Positions 14,772-24,296 of a stretch of 45,669 nucleotides of DNA are shown one piece after another. Under the pieces are notes generated by a model that worked only from the letters and a program-made list of their open reading frames with translations, searched no databases and had not been told where the DNA came from. Every line of letters begins with the position of its first letter. Position 1 is the first letter of the stretch. The position numbers and the translations under genes were made by a program. Source of the DNA: an uncultured Acidimicrobiales bacterium (lineage in GTDB: Bacteria; Actinomycetota; Acidimicrobiia; Acidimicrobiales; SZUA-35). The DNA is taken from contig CALAJV010000027.1 of the NCBI GenBank assembly GCA_937922805.1, positions 1-45,669 of the forward strand, in the 5' to 3' direction.

Positions 14772-17242
14772 CCGCAACCGAACCGACAGAAGCCGTCACC
14801 GGCGTTCCGTTCACCCTGAACGGCAAAGAATATGAGGCCGAACAAGGCGAGCTGCTAATCGAAGCCTGTGATCGCAACGGCGTTCACATCCCGAGGTTCT
14901 GCTACCACAAGCGAATGAAACCGGTTGGCATGTGTCGAATGTGCCTCGTTGAAGTCGATACCGGGCGGGGAATGAAGCTGGAACCGAGTTGTATGTTGCC
15001 GGTGACTCCAGAGATGAAAGTCGAGACGGAGTCGGAAGCGACCAAGGCAGCCCAAGACGGCGTTTTGGAACTCCTTCTAACCAACCATCCGCTTGACTGC
15101 CCAGTTTGCGACAAAGGGGGCGAGTGCCCGCTTCAAGACAACGCCTACGCGTTTGGTCCCGGTGAGAGCCGATTTGTCGAAGAGAAGCGACACTACGAGA
15201 AACCAATTCCAATAAGTGATTTGGTCCACTTGGATCGTGAGCGCTGCATCTTGTGCGATCGCTGCACCCGATTCGCTTCTGATGTGGCTGGCGATCCGTT
15301 AATCCACTTCATCGATCGCGGCTCATCGACTCAGGTAAACACCTTTCCCGATCATCCGTTCTCTTCGTACTTCAGTGGGAACACGGTTCAGATTTGCCCG
15401 GTAGGAGCCCTCACCGCCTCGCCGTACCGGTTCAAAGCCCGACCGTGGGATCTAGACACCGTCGAGTCGACTGCCATGGTCGATGCCACCGGCGCTCGGG
15501 TGTTGCTTCAATCGTCACAGAACGAGTTAGTTCGAGTTCTTGGTGTTGACAGCGATGCAGTCAACTGGGGTTGGCTGTCAGACAAAGAACGGTTTATCTA
15601 CCAGGCCACCAATTCGAGCTCTCGAATTACCGAACCAATGGCTCGTGGCGGCGGCCAAGAACTGTCACCAGTGCGATGGGTCGACGGCTTGTCGTCTGCT
15701 GCTCGAGCCCTACAAATCGATCCAGCTCGGGTCGGGGTAATCGGCGGCGCTCGGCTAACTGTCGAAAGCCAGTATGCGTGGGCCAAGCTCATAAAGGGCG
15801 TTGTCGGATCTGACAACCTCGACGCTCAGATTGGCGACGGTCTTCCGGCAGTACTTACGCTTGGCCTTCCACGAACAACGATTGCGCAAGCATGCGCTCC
15901 GGGCGGAATTATCGTTCTCATCGGGCCAGACCCCAAAGAAGAGCAACCGTCGCTGTACCTGCGGATCCGTCATGCGGTTACCGAAGAAGGCGCAACCCTG
16001 ATCGAAGTAACACCGCGAGCCACTAGCTTGTCCGATATCGCCACGGTCAGCTTACGATCGGGGCCAGGATCAATAAGCCAGCTTGTTGCCAACTTCTTCG
16101 CCGAGGTTGGATCAGTCGAGGGCGTTAGCGACGCCGCACTGGCCAAGGTCAGATCACTGCTGAACACCGACGATCCGATCTCGGTCCTGTTCGGACGAGG
16201 CAACTTGGCTGAGTCCGGGCGCTACACCGAGGACGCTCTCGGAGTAATTCGAAACTCGCGGCCGAACGCCAAGTTCCTGCCGATGTTGCGGCGGGGCAAT
16301 GTGGTCGGCGCTTTGGAAATGGGTTTCAGCCCTGGGTTCTTGCCCGGCGGGGTCCGCAATTTCGGAGCCGGATTGGAAAATTGGCCTGACGTTCCTCAAA
16401 CGACTGGCAAAAATTGCGACGGGATTCTGCGGGCCGCAGCGGCCGGAGAGATCGACACACTGGTCTTGCTTGGTGCCGACCCGCTTGATGATTTCCCTGA
16501 TTCGGCCCTTGCCCACGATGCGTTCGATGGAGTCGACACAGTAATTGCGGTCGACACATTCATGACGGCCTCTTCTCGCCATGCGTCGATCTTCTTCCCA
16601 GCCGCGATGTTCGGCGAAGTTGATGGCACCTTCTGCAATTTGGAGGGTCGCCTAAGCCCAGTGCGGGCCAAGGTAACACCACCTGGACTGTGCCGTCCCG
16701 ATTGGATGATCGCCGCCGAAATCGGCTCCCAGCTTGGCTTCGATATGGGCTTTGCTACGTTGGCCGAGTTGCGAGCGGAAATTTCGTCAACTGCGTTTAG
16801 CTTCGCCAAAGTAGATTGGGCTGCGTTAGACAACGCGGAAGATGGCCCACTGTTAGAACTCGACCGTGACTGGGATCTTGAGTTTGGAGAACCGGCAGAG
16901 CCGCCGGTCGTGGCCAGCTACGGAATGCGTCTCATCGTCGACCGCAAGCTCTGGGATCTTGGCACCATGACCCAAGAAGCCGGCCACTTGGCCTCGCTTT
17001 CGCCAGGAGCGGCCCTGCATTTCTCGCCTACTGATGTTCAAATGATGGACCTTGCTAATCAAAGCTACGTGACCATAGATCACGGCGACATTTCGTTTGA
17101 TCTTCCGTTCGTTTCTGACCACAGAGTACCTCCCCGGTCAGCTTGGCTGCCGGCTCGGCTCCCTGGATTTGATGTGCGGAAACTGTTGTCCGCCGGTCGA
17201 TCAATAACCAGCGTTCGCGTCCGTACCTCGGAGGCAAATTGA
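14768..17242 (+). CDS. nuoG: NADH-quinone oxidoreductase subunit G
   Basis: The 824-residue peripheral-arm subunit wires electrons between NuoF and NuoI. The N-terminal [2Fe-2S] domain has C45, C56, C59 and C75. A [4Fe-4S] cluster with His ligand follows (H107-PLD-C111-PV-C114...C120), then a standard [4Fe-4S] cluster (C160, C163, C166 and C210). The remainder is a molybdopterin-oxidoreductase-like domain that is structural in complex I. ATGA overlap with nuoF. Confidence 0.96.
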   Translation: MTATEPTEAVTGVPFTLNGKEYEAEQGELLIEACDRNGVHIPRFCYHKRMKPVGMCRMCLVEVDTGRGMKLEPSCMLPVTPEMKVETESEATKAAQDGVLELLLTNHPLDCPVCDKGGECPLQDNAYAFGPGESRFVEEKRHYEKPIPISDLVHLDRERCILCDRCTRFASDVAGDPLIHFIDRGSSTQVNTFPDHPFSSYFSGNTVQICPVGALTASPYRFKARPWDLDTVESTAMVDATGARVLLQSSQNELVRVLGVDSDAVNWGWLSDKERFIYQATNSSSRITEPMARGGGQELSPVRWVDGLSSAARALQIDPARVGVIGGARLTVESQYAWAKLIKGVVGSDNLDAQIGDGLPAVLTLGLPRTTIAQACAPGGIIVLIGPDPKEEQPSLYLRIRHAVTEEGATLIEVTPRATSLSDIATVSLRSGPGSISQLVANFFAEVGSVEGVSDAALAKVRSLLNTDDPISVLFGRGNLAESGRYTEDALGVIRNSRPNAKFLPMLRRGNVVGALEMGFSPGFLPGGVRNFGAGLENWPDVPQTTGKNCDGILRAAAAGEIDTLVLLGADPLDDFPDSALAHDAFDGVDTVIAVDTFMTASSRHASIFFPAAMFGEVDGTFCNLEGRLSPVRAKVTPPGLCRPDWMIAAEIGSQLGFDMGFATLAELRAEISSTAFSFAKVDWAALDNAEDGPLLELDRDWDLEFGEPAEPPVVASYGMRLIVDRKLWDLGTMTQEAGHLASLSPGAALHFSPTDVQMMDLANQSYVTIDHGDISFDLPFVSDHRVPPRSAWLPARLPGFDVRKLLSAGRSITSVRVRTSEAN

Positions 17243-18540
17243 TGGGTGATCCCTACCTTCAGAACGAAGTTGATATCGGCGACGTAGGGCTCGCTGTTGG
17301 CAAAGCCGTTGTCGCCTTTACTGTGCTTTTGGTCGCAGTAATGCTGATGGTCTGGTTTGAACGTAAAGTTGTCAGCCGACTCCAAAACCGCATAGGACCA
17401 AACGTTGCTGGTCCATTTGGGTTACTCCAAACGTTGGCTGATGGTCTGAAACTGTTCTTCAAAGAAGACATCATCCCGACGAACTCCGACCGGTTTGTGT
17501 TCAAGCTGGCCCCTTACCTTTCGTTAGTGCCAGCGTTTCTAACCTTTGCGGTAATTCCGGTGGCTGGAGATTTCTCCGGTGGCCAGGTTGATGCCGCTAC
17601 TGGGCTGCCGTTGGAACGTCCGGGCACGGTCACGATCTTTGGTCGAGAAACATTTGTTCAGGTAGCTGACGTACCGGTCGGTATTTTGTTCTTCTTGGCC
17701 ATGAGTTCGTTAGCGGTTTACGGAATCATGCTTGCTGGTTGGTCGTCGGGCTCTAAATATCCGTTGTTGGCTTCAGTTCGAGCCTCCGCCCAAGCCATTT
17801 CTTATGAAGCCGCGCTAGGGCTATCGCTAGCGGCGGTGCTACTGGTATCGGGTTCGCTTAGCACAATCGACATCGTCAACACCCAGGCGGCTGGCGGCGG
17901 ATTTGGCGGGTTCACCCGCTGGAACTTCATCGTCACCGGGTTCGTGCCGTTCATCGTGTTTGTAATTGCCGGAACGGCCGAACTTAATCGGCCACCGTTT
18001 GACTTAGTAGAGGCGGAGCAGGAAATCGTTGGTGGTTTCCATACCGAGTATTCATCGATCCGGTTCGCCATGTTTTTCTTGGCTGAGTTCATGAATACGG
18101 TCACCATGGGTGCGTTAATCGTGACGCTGTTCTTTGGTGGACCGGCTGGACCGAACTTAGGAATTCTTCCCGGTTGGTTGTGGGGCTTTGTCTGGTTCTT
18201 CTCCAAGTTGTTGTTCTTCTTGTTCATGTTCGTTTGGTTCCGGGCCACGTTGCCTCGGCTTCGCTACGACCAACTAATGAACTTGGGTTGGAAGTTGTTG
18301 ATTCCAATATCTCTTGGCTGGCTCCTGTTGTTGGCTGGCATCCGGTTCGCTCGAACCGATGAGCTCGATTTCGCCGACTCGGCGATAGGTAACACCGCGA
18401 TTGTCATGTTGGTTGGCGTTGCCGGGCTGATGGTTGGTGGCTTGTTGCTATCTATGGCCGCCCGAGCAGCTCGAACTGACCGGCTTGAAAACGAAGGTTT
18501 AGTGGCTGTGCCGACCCGAGTATTGGTTGAGGAGGAGTAG
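17242..18540 (+). CDS. nuoH: NADH-quinone oxidoreductase subunit H
   Basis: NuoH is the eight-helix subunit linking the quinone site to the proton pumps. Conserved stretches are ERKVVSRLQNRIGPN, AELNRPPFDLVEAEQEIVGG and RATLPRLRYDQLM. I use ATG 17242, which overlaps the nuoG TGA by one base, with GGAGG at 17230-17234. A TTG three bases earlier is less likely. The protein is about 432 residues, somewhat longer than usual because of an extra helix and tail at the C-terminus (VGVAGLMVGGLLLSMAARAA). Confidence 0.95.
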   Translation: MGDPYLQNEVDIGDVGLAVGKAVVAFTVLLVAVMLMVWFERKVVSRLQNRIGPNVAGPFGLLQTLADGLKLFFKEDIIPTNSDRFVFKLAPYLSLVPAFLTFAVIPVAGDFSGGQVDAATGLPLERPGTVTIFGRETFVQVADVPVGILFFLAMSSLAVYGIMLAGWSSGSKYPLLASVRASAQAISYEAALGLSLAAVLLVSGSLSTIDIVNTQAAGGGFGGFTRWNFIVTGFVPFIVFVIAGTAELNRPPFDLVEAEQEIVGGFHTEYSSIRFAMFFLAEFMNTVTMGALIVTLFFGGPAGPNLGILPGWLWGFVWFFSKLLFFLFMFVWFRATLPRLRYDQLMNLGWKLLIPISLGWLLLLAGIRFARTDELDFADSAIGNTAIVMLVGVAGLMVGGLLLSMAARAARTDRLENEGLVAVPTRVLVEEE

Positions 18541-19254
18541 ATGGGTTATCTACAAGGTTTCGCCGTAACGCTCAAGAAGATAGCGGAGGGGGTAACAACC
18601 CGAGGTTATCGCGGTGGCCGCGGCGGCGACGCAGATCTCAAGGCGCCGAAGCCGGAGCGGCTACACGGTCGCCATGTCCTCAATAAATACGAAGACGGAA
18701 TGGAAAAGTGCATCGGCTGTGAGCTGTGCGCCGGAGTTTGCCCCGCCAGCTGTATCTACGTGCGAGGAGCCGAGAACCCTCCAGAGGACCCAAAGTCTCC
18801 GGGCGAGCGGTTCGGCTATGTCTACGAGATCAATTATCTCCGGTGCATCCATTGTGACTTGTGCGTAGAGGCTTGTCCGACCGAAGCGATTACAGAGACG
18901 AAATTGTTCGAGTTCTCATTCACTAACCGCGACGACGCTATTTACACCAAAGATGAGTTGCTGGTCGGCGATGACGGCGCTCCGCAGCAGTTGCCGTGGG
19001 AAGATTGGCGGCCGGGAGAAGACGAATACACCTCCGGCTGGATGCGGGCAACGGCTCCATCTGGCAAGTCTGAATTCGCCGGAGTCGTCGGTTGGTCAGG
19101 CGAACTTGGGTACGGCGTCCGAGCCCCCGAGCGCACCGATGCCGACCCAATCGAATCCGCATCCAACCACGATGAGCACGGTCACGATGAGCACGGTCAT
19201 GATGGGCACGGTCATGATGGGCACGCCCACGATGAGCAGGATGGTGATCACTAG
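18541..19254 (+). CDS. nuoI: NADH-quinone oxidoreductase subunit I with His-rich tail
   Basis: NuoI carries two [4Fe-4S] clusters that pass electrons to NuoB. The motifs are CIGCELCAGVCP and CIHCDLCVEACP. The core ends near residue 180. The 237-residue protein then continues into a tail with about 13 His in 30 residues (DEHGHDEHGHDGHGHDG type), encoded by a 15-bp tandem repeat. The tail may bind metal ions or be a local repeat expansion without function. The gene starts immediately after the nuoH stop, and its stop overlaps the nuoJ GTG. Confidence 0.95.
   Translation: MGYLQGFAVTLKKIAEGVTTRGYRGGRGGDADLKAPKPERLHGRHVLNKYEDGMEKCIGCELCAGVCPASCIYVRGAENPPEDPKSPGERFGYVYEINYLRCIHCDLCVEACPTEAITETKLFEFSFTNRDDAIYTKDELLVGDDGAPQQLPWEDWRPGEDEYTSGWMRATAPSGKSEFAGVVGWSGELGYGVRAPERTDADPIESASNHDEHGHDEHGHDGHGHDGHAHDEQDGDH
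19168..19242 (+). repeat. Five 15-bp tandem repeats encoding the NuoI His-rich tail
   Basis: Five units of the type CACGATGAGCACGGT run head to tail. The first two are identical, units three and four are CATGATGGGCACGGT and CATGATGGGCACGCC, and the fifth is degenerate. The period keeps the frame, encoding (HD)(E/G)HG. Such arrays can change length by slippage. Confidence 0.9.
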
Positions 19255-19853
19255 TGGTTAATACTATTGTGTTCGCCGTTGCTGCTTTGGTAGTTGTTGG
19301 TGGTGCTCTCGGCGTAATCCTCAATACTCACCCGGTACGAGCGGCTTTGTCACTGATCGCTTCCTTTTTCGGTGTAGCGCTGCTATTCGTGCTCCAAGAA
19401 GCACACTTTCTCGCGCTGATTCAAGTAGTGGTGTATGGCGGCGCTGTCGTCGTGTTGTTCCTATTCGTAATCATGCTGCTTGGTGTGGACGCAACCGAGG
19501 ATCTCAACGTTGAACCGATCGACGGTCAACGAGTGGGAGCCCTTGTAGTGGGAGCTGCAGTATTCGGTCTGCTACTCGCTGGTCTATTCGTGTCGGGGCC
19601 AGGCGGCGACAAAGGGGCGGTAGCTCTTACTGGCCAGCCATCGTTTACTCAAGCGATCGTTGAGAACCCAGCATTCGAAGAAGAACCAACTGATGTTGAT
19701 TTATTGGCCGACGATCTGTTCGGGCGGAATTTGGTTGCCTTTGAGGCCACCGCTCTTCTGCTAACGATCGCTACGGTTGGCGCTGTTGTTCTCGTCCGCA
19801 ATCGTGGTGCCGAAGACCTTGTGGTCGACGAGCCAGGATCGGCTACGAGGTAG
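19254..19853 (+). CDS. nuoJ: NADH-quinone oxidoreductase subunit J
   Basis: NuoJ is a five-helix membrane-arm subunit. HPVRAALSLIASFFGVALLFV, ALIQVVVYGGAVVVLFLFVIMLLG and the final helix AFEATALLLTIATVGAVVLV are typical. GTG 19254 overlaps the nuoI TAG by one base. It has 199 residues, with a loop of about 40 residues before the last helix. Confidence 0.95.
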   Translation: MVNTIVFAVAALVVVGGALGVILNTHPVRAALSLIASFFGVALLFVLQEAHFLALIQVVVYGGAVVVLFLFVIMLLGVDATEDLNVEPIDGQRVGALVVGAAVFGLLLAGLFVSGPGGDKGAVALTGQPSFTQAIVENPAFEEEPTDVDLLADDLFGRNLVAFEATALLLTIATVGAVVLVRNRGAEDLVVDEPGSATR

Positions 19854-19864
19854 GAGGGGCTGAG

Positions 19865-20170
19865 GTGGAAGTAACCGAAACGTGGTACTTAGTGCTGAGC
19901 GCCTTGCTTTTCAGCATTGGCCTGGTTGGGCTGCTCGTGCGGCGCAACCCGTTGGTGATGTTCATGTGTGTCGAGCTGATGCTGAACGCTGTGAACATAA
20001 CCTTTGTTGCATTTTCGAACGCTCTCGACGACATCGCCGGTCAAACTGCAGTCTTCTTTGTCTTGGTGGTAGCGGCCGCTGAAGTAGTTGTTGGTCTGTC
20101 GCTCGTAGTGGCGATTCTTCGTCGCAGACCGACTATGTCGGTCGATGAACTCACGGCGCTGAGAGGCTGA
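19865..20170 (+). CDS. nuoK: NADH-quinone oxidoreductase subunit K
   Basis: This 101-residue, three-helix antiporter-like subunit has the conserved MFMCVELMLNAVNI and FVLVVAAAEVVVGLSLV, including membrane-embedded Glu residues used in proton translocation. The start is GTG 19865, preceded by an AGGAGGGG ribosome site. The gene lies 11 bases after nuoJ and two before nuoL. Confidence 0.95.
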   Translation: MEVTETWYLVLSALLFSIGLVGLLVRRNPLVMFMCVELMLNAVNITFVAFSNALDDIAGQTAVFFVLVVAAAEVVVGLSLVVAILRRRPTMSVDELTALRG

Positions 20171-20172
20171 TC

Positions 20173-22548
20173 ATGATCGACTTAGCGTTTCTTATCCCGC
20201 TGTTTCCCCTGGCTGGCTTTTTGCTCCTGTTTTTCTTCGGACGCCGACTAGGCGAACCGGTAGCTGGTTGGGTGGCCACCTTCTTCTGTGGGTTTAGCTT
20301 CGTAACCACCGCTCTCGTATTCATCGGCCTGGCCGGCGAACCATCGAGTGAACGGTTCCATGTTCAGAAACTCTTCACATGGATTTCGGTCGGCTCGTTC
20401 GAAGTTGATTTTGGCTTACTGGTCGATCCGTTGTCGATCACCATGTGTTTGTTCATCACTGGTGTCGGCTCTCTGATCCACATGTATTCCATTGGCTACA
20501 TGCACGGCGACCCGAACTTTTCCAAGTTCTTCGTCTACCTGAACCTGTTCGTTGCCTCAATGATCTTCTTGGTCCTTAGCGACAACCTCTTGCTCACCTT
20601 CTTAGGTTGGGAAGGCGTCGGCGCTTGTTCGTACCTGCTCATCTCGTTCTGGTTCGACGATGCCGCAAATGCGACCGCTGGTAAGAAGGCGTTCGTTACC
20701 AACCGAATTGGCGATGTCGGCTTTATGCTCGGCACGTTCTTGTTGTTTACCAGCTTGTCTTCTATCAACTACGAAGACATCCTGACCCGATCCGACGAAC
20801 TAACCCCGCAGGTGGCCAGCATCGTTGCGGTGCTCTTCTTGCTTGGCGCCGCTGGTAAGTCGGCCCAGCTTCCGCTGTATGTCTGGTTGCCAGACGCCAT
20901 GGCCGGACCAACTCCAGTATCGGCTCTAATCCACGCGGCTACCATGGTCACCTCGGGCGTGTTCCTGCTCACCCGTTTGAATCCGGTTCTAGCTCAAGCT
21001 GAGACGTGGACCGGTGGCGTGATCGCTTGGATCGGAGCGCTAACGGCGTTGTTCGCGGCCACAGTGGCCGTAGCTCAAACCGACATCAAAAAGGTTCTCG
21101 CTTACTCCACAGTGTCGCAGCTGGGATACATGTTTCTTGCCATTGGCGTCGGGGCCTACGTGCCTGCCATCTTCCACATGATCACCCACGCCTTCTTCAA
21201 AGCGTTGCTGTTCCTAGGATCCGGTTCGGTTATCCACGGTCTAAACGGCGAACAAGACATGCGCCGCATGGGTGGATTGCAGAAATACATGCCGGTAACG
21301 GCGTTTACGTTCATCGTTGGTTGGCTTGCTATTGCTGGTGTACCGCCGTTCAGCGGTTTCTGGTCGAAGGACGAGATTCTGCTCTACACCTGGGATGCGG
21401 ACATCGCAGGCGGCAAGGCCTTGTGGGTTGTCGGTATCGTCACAGCGCTGCTTACTGCGTTCTACATGACTCGCCAAGTGATTCTGACCTTCTTTGGTGA
21501 AACTCGCTACTTCCAGCCAACCAACGAGGAAATTCAGCAAGCGTGGGCTAATCGAGTTGATTCGGTACGAAGCGATGCCGCTGGCCATCAAGAAGCTTTC
21601 GCCAAGCTCGAAGCGGCCACAGAAAAGGCTCTCGCCGACGTAGCCAAGCGTGAAGCCGCAGTAGCCAAGAGCTCAGAAGATCTGATCTCAGCCGAGCTGG
21701 CGGTAGCATCTGCCTCCGAGAGCGACGACGGCTACGAGAAGCTGACGAAGGCTCTCGACAAAGCAACTAAGGCTGGCCCGAAAGCCGAAACGGCGTTGTC
21801 GAAAGCGCAAGAAAAAGTCGAAGCAGCCCGTGACGCTCAGCGTGAGAGCGAAGAGGAACTAATTTCTGTTCAGGCCCAGATCTTGGAAGTAGAGAATCTA
21901 GCGAACCGGGTCGAGGTTTCGAACGCTCCAGTTACCGCTGGTAGCGCCGGTCCCGACATCTCTGAAATCGAAGACTATTTGCCTGAGTCCTACACTGATC
22001 GCCAAGATTCTGAACCGCACGAGTCGCCGGCAACGATGACGGTTCCGTTGATTGTCCTCGCCGCTTTGGCCGCGGTTGCCGGTTTACTAAATCTGCCGTT
22101 TGCGAAGTCCACTCACTTCCTTGAGCACTGGCTTGAGCCATCGTTGTTCGGAAACGAGCATCATCTTTCTTCGAGTGGAGCGACCAAATGGGGGTTAGCG
22201 ATTTTCGCTATCGCCTGCGCGGCCACGGCGATCTTCGCCGCATTCTCGGTGTATCGAAATAACCGAGTCGATCCGTCCAAGATCGAACTTGACGGCATGG
22301 CTAACGCTTGGTGGGTTGATCAAAGCTACGCCGACTTTTTCGGTGGCCCCGGACGGGCCCTGTTCAACCTATTCGCCTGGTTTGATCGCACCATTGTTGA
22401 TGGTGCCGTCATGGGCTTTAGTAAAGGATTTAGTTGGTTTGGTCGGTCGATGAAATTGCTTCAACCTGGCCTGGTTCGTAGCTACGCCCTCGGCATTGCT
22501 GTTGGATCAATCCTCATAATGAGCTGGTTTATAGGGAGGATCTACTGA
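20173..22548 (+). CDS. nuoL: NADH-quinone oxidoreductase subunit L with coiled-coil insertion
   Basis: NuoL is the distal proton-pumping subunit. The core is clear: LTFLGWEGVGACSYLL, LPDAMAGPTPVSALIHAATMVTSG (in two parts) and KKVLAYSTVSQLGYM. The protein is 791 residues against about 610-650 usual. The excess is one insertion of about 168 residues (447-614, bases 21511-22014) between FFGETRY and PHESPATMTVPLIVLA, sites normally separated by a short loop. It is rich in Ala, Lys and Glu with heptad-like spacing (KLEAATEKALADVAKREAAV) and looks like an antiparallel coiled coil. The core after the insertion resumes normally, including the lateral helix region. Confidence 0.95.
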   Translation: MIDLAFLIPLFPLAGFLLLFFFGRRLGEPVAGWVATFFCGFSFVTTALVFIGLAGEPSSERFHVQKLFTWISVGSFEVDFGLLVDPLSITMCLFITGVGSLIHMYSIGYMHGDPNFSKFFVYLNLFVASMIFLVLSDNLLLTFLGWEGVGACSYLLISFWFDDAANATAGKKAFVTNRIGDVGFMLGTFLLFTSLSSINYEDILTRSDELTPQVASIVAVLFLLGAAGKSAQLPLYVWLPDAMAGPTPVSALIHAATMVTSGVFLLTRLNPVLAQAETWTGGVIAWIGALTALFAATVAVAQTDIKKVLAYSTVSQLGYMFLAIGVGAYVPAIFHMITHAFFKALLFLGSGSVIHGLNGEQDMRRMGGLQKYMPVTAFTFIVGWLAIAGVPPFSGFWSKDEILLYTWDADIAGGKALWVVGIVTALLTAFYMTRQVILTFFGETRYFQPTNEEIQQAWANRVDSVRSDAAGHQEAFAKLEAATEKALADVAKREAAVAKSSEDLISAELAVASASESDDGYEKLTKALDKATKAGPKAETALSKAQEKVEAARDAQRESEEELISVQAQILEVENLANRVEVSNAPVTAGSAGPDISEIEDYLPESYTDRQDSEPHESPATMTVPLIVLAALAAVAGLLNLPFAKSTHFLEHWLEPSLFGNEHHLSSSGATKWGLAIFAIACAATAIFAAFSVYRNNRVDPSKIELDGMANAWWVDQSYADFFGGPGRALFNLFAWFDRTIVDGAVMGFSKGFSWFGRSMKLLQPGLVRSYALGIAVGSILIMSWFIGRIY

Positions 22549-24296
22549 TGTACTCGTTCCTCGCTGCTGAAGCTGAGAAAGTTGACAGCTTCTCGCTCCT
22601 TCCCGCCATGATCGCCGTACCGGCTTTAACCGCTGTCGTGATTGCACTGCTCCCCAAGAGCCGAGCTGATTACCTCAAGCTGGCCGCTCTGGTTGGTTCG
22701 ACCATCGCTGGCGCCATGTCGTTCTACATGCTGATTAAGTTTCAGGTGAACGGAGACTTCCAGTTCGTTACTAAACAGGATTGGGTTCCCGATCTCGGTC
22801 TTAGCCTGTTTTTCGCCGTCGACGGCATATCGCTTTTCCTAGTCGTGCTGACCGGCTTGTTGTTTCCGATAGCGATCCTAACCACCGAGCCCCATCACGA
22901 TCCGAAGCCGTACTACGTGTGGTTGATGTTGTTGATGGCTGGTTCGCTAGGCGCCTTCATGGCCCTCGACTTGCTTCTGTTCTTTTTGTTCTTCGAAGTT
23001 GTTCTCGTACCCATGTATTTCTTGATCGGTGGCTGGGGCCACGGCAACCGGGTCTACGCGGCAATGAAGTTCTTCCTCTACACCATGGCCGCCTCCGCTT
23101 TAATGCTGGTTGGCATCATCGGGTTAGCGTTCGCCTCGGCCGACGCCACCCGAGCCGACGGAACCCGGCTTGGGATCACCTTCGATGTGGTTGAACTGGC
23201 TGAAAATCATACGCTTGGAACCACCGCATCGACCATAATCTTCTTGACCTTTGCGTTGGCGTTCGCAGTGAAAGTGCCGCTATTCCCATTCCATACGTGG
23301 CTGCCAGATGCTCACACCGAAGCGCCAACCGCTGGTTCGGTTATCTTGGCTGGCGTAATGCTGAAGCTGGGAACGTACGGGATGCTCCGGTTCGGTCTCT
23401 ATCTGTTCCCCACAGTGGTTCGAGATTTGGCCCCAATTTTCTTAACCCTTGGTGTTGTCGGTATCTTGTACGGCGCAGCAGTGGCAACGATGCAGAAAGA
23501 TTTGAAGCGTCTGGTGGCCTACTCCTCGGTAGCCCACATGGGATTCATCGTGCTCGGCATCTTCGCCCTCAACAGCCAAGGCCTTGAAGGCGCGGTTCTA
23601 CAGATGGTCAATCACGGCATCTCTACTGGTGCCCTGTTTATTCTTGTTGGCTGGATTTACGAACGTCGACACACCCGAGAGATTGCGGCGCTGGGTGGTT
23701 TGCAGAAGTCGGCGCCGAAGATGGCTGCGGTCTTTACCATCGTCATGCTTTCAAGCCTCGGGCTCCCCGGGTTGAACGGGTTTGTCGGCGAGTTCTTGAT
23801 CTTGCTCGGCGCCTTCTCTTCCGCTCAGTGGTGGGCGGTGCTGGCCGCATTTGGAGTGATTCTGGCTGCCCTTTATCTGCTCTGGGCGTATCAGAGAAGC
23901 TTCCATGGTCCGGCCAGCGGCGACAACGCCACCATGGCTGATCTGAAACTCAGCGAACTCCTTGGCATAGCTCCGTTGATAATCCTCATCGTCTTTCTCG
24001 GAATTTATCCGCAGCCGGTATTGGATCGAATCAGTCCAGCCGTTGATCGATTGATCGAGCACGTCGATTCCCGAGTCGATGACTACGAAGAGCAAGAGCC
24101 AGTTCCAACGGATCGAACGGGCGCCGATGGCCTTGTAGCGGTGGCGGAAAAAATTCACGCCGAAGCCAAAGACGGCCATAGTGAAGATGAAGATCACAGC
24201 GACGAGGAGTCTCAAGGTGACGGCGGAACTGAAAGCGCCGAAGCTGAAAGCACCGAACGTAGCGCAGCCGAAATCTCTGAGGAGGACAGCGAATGA
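22548..24296 (+). CDS. nuoM: NADH-quinone oxidoreductase subunit M
   Basis: NuoM is a proton-pumping antiporter-like subunit with 14 helices. FFFEVVLVPMYFLIG, FPFHTWLPDAHTEAPTAGSV and LKRLVAYSSVAHMGFI are diagnostic. It has 582 residues against about 500 usual: the excess is a cytoplasmic tail (about 500-582) ending in an acidic, Ser-rich stretch with several His (DGHSEDEDHSDEES). The ATG overlaps the nuoL TGA by one base. Confidence 0.95.
   Translation: MYSFLAAEAEKVDSFSLLPAMIAVPALTAVVIALLPKSRADYLKLAALVGSTIAGAMSFYMLIKFQVNGDFQFVTKQDWVPDLGLSLFFAVDGISLFLVVLTGLLFPIAILTTEPHHDPKPYYVWLMLLMAGSLGAFMALDLLLFFLFFEVVLVPMYFLIGGWGHGNRVYAAMKFFLYTMAASALMLVGIIGLAFASADATRADGTRLGITFDVVELAENHTLGTTASTIIFLTFALAFAVKVPLFPFHTWLPDAHTEAPTAGSVILAGVMLKLGTYGMLRFGLYLFPTVVRDLAPIFLTLGVVGILYGAAVATMQKDLKRLVAYSSVAHMGFIVLGIFALNSQGLEGAVLQMVNHGISTGALFILVGWIYERRHTREIAALGGLQKSAPKMAAVFTIVMLSSLGLPGLNGFVGEFLILLGAFSSAQWWAVLAAFGVILAALYLLWAYQRSFHGPASGDNATMADLKLSELLGIAPLIILIVFLGIYPQPVLDRISPAVDRLIEHVDSRVDDYEEQEPVPTDRTGADGLVAVAEKIHAEAKDGHSEDEDHSDEESQGDGGTESAEAESTERSAAEISEEDSE

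Noticed and set aside
19168..19242. CRISPR-like array
   Set aside because: Units are directly adjacent 15-mers inside a coding frame, without spacers.
18938..19324. His/Arg-rich minus-strand frame opposite nuoI
   Set aside because: It mirrors the 15-bp repeat of the NuoI tail and has no independent support.
21511..22014. NuoL insertion as a separate gene or mobile element
   Set aside because: It is in frame on both sides, with no stop, start, inverted ends or target duplication.
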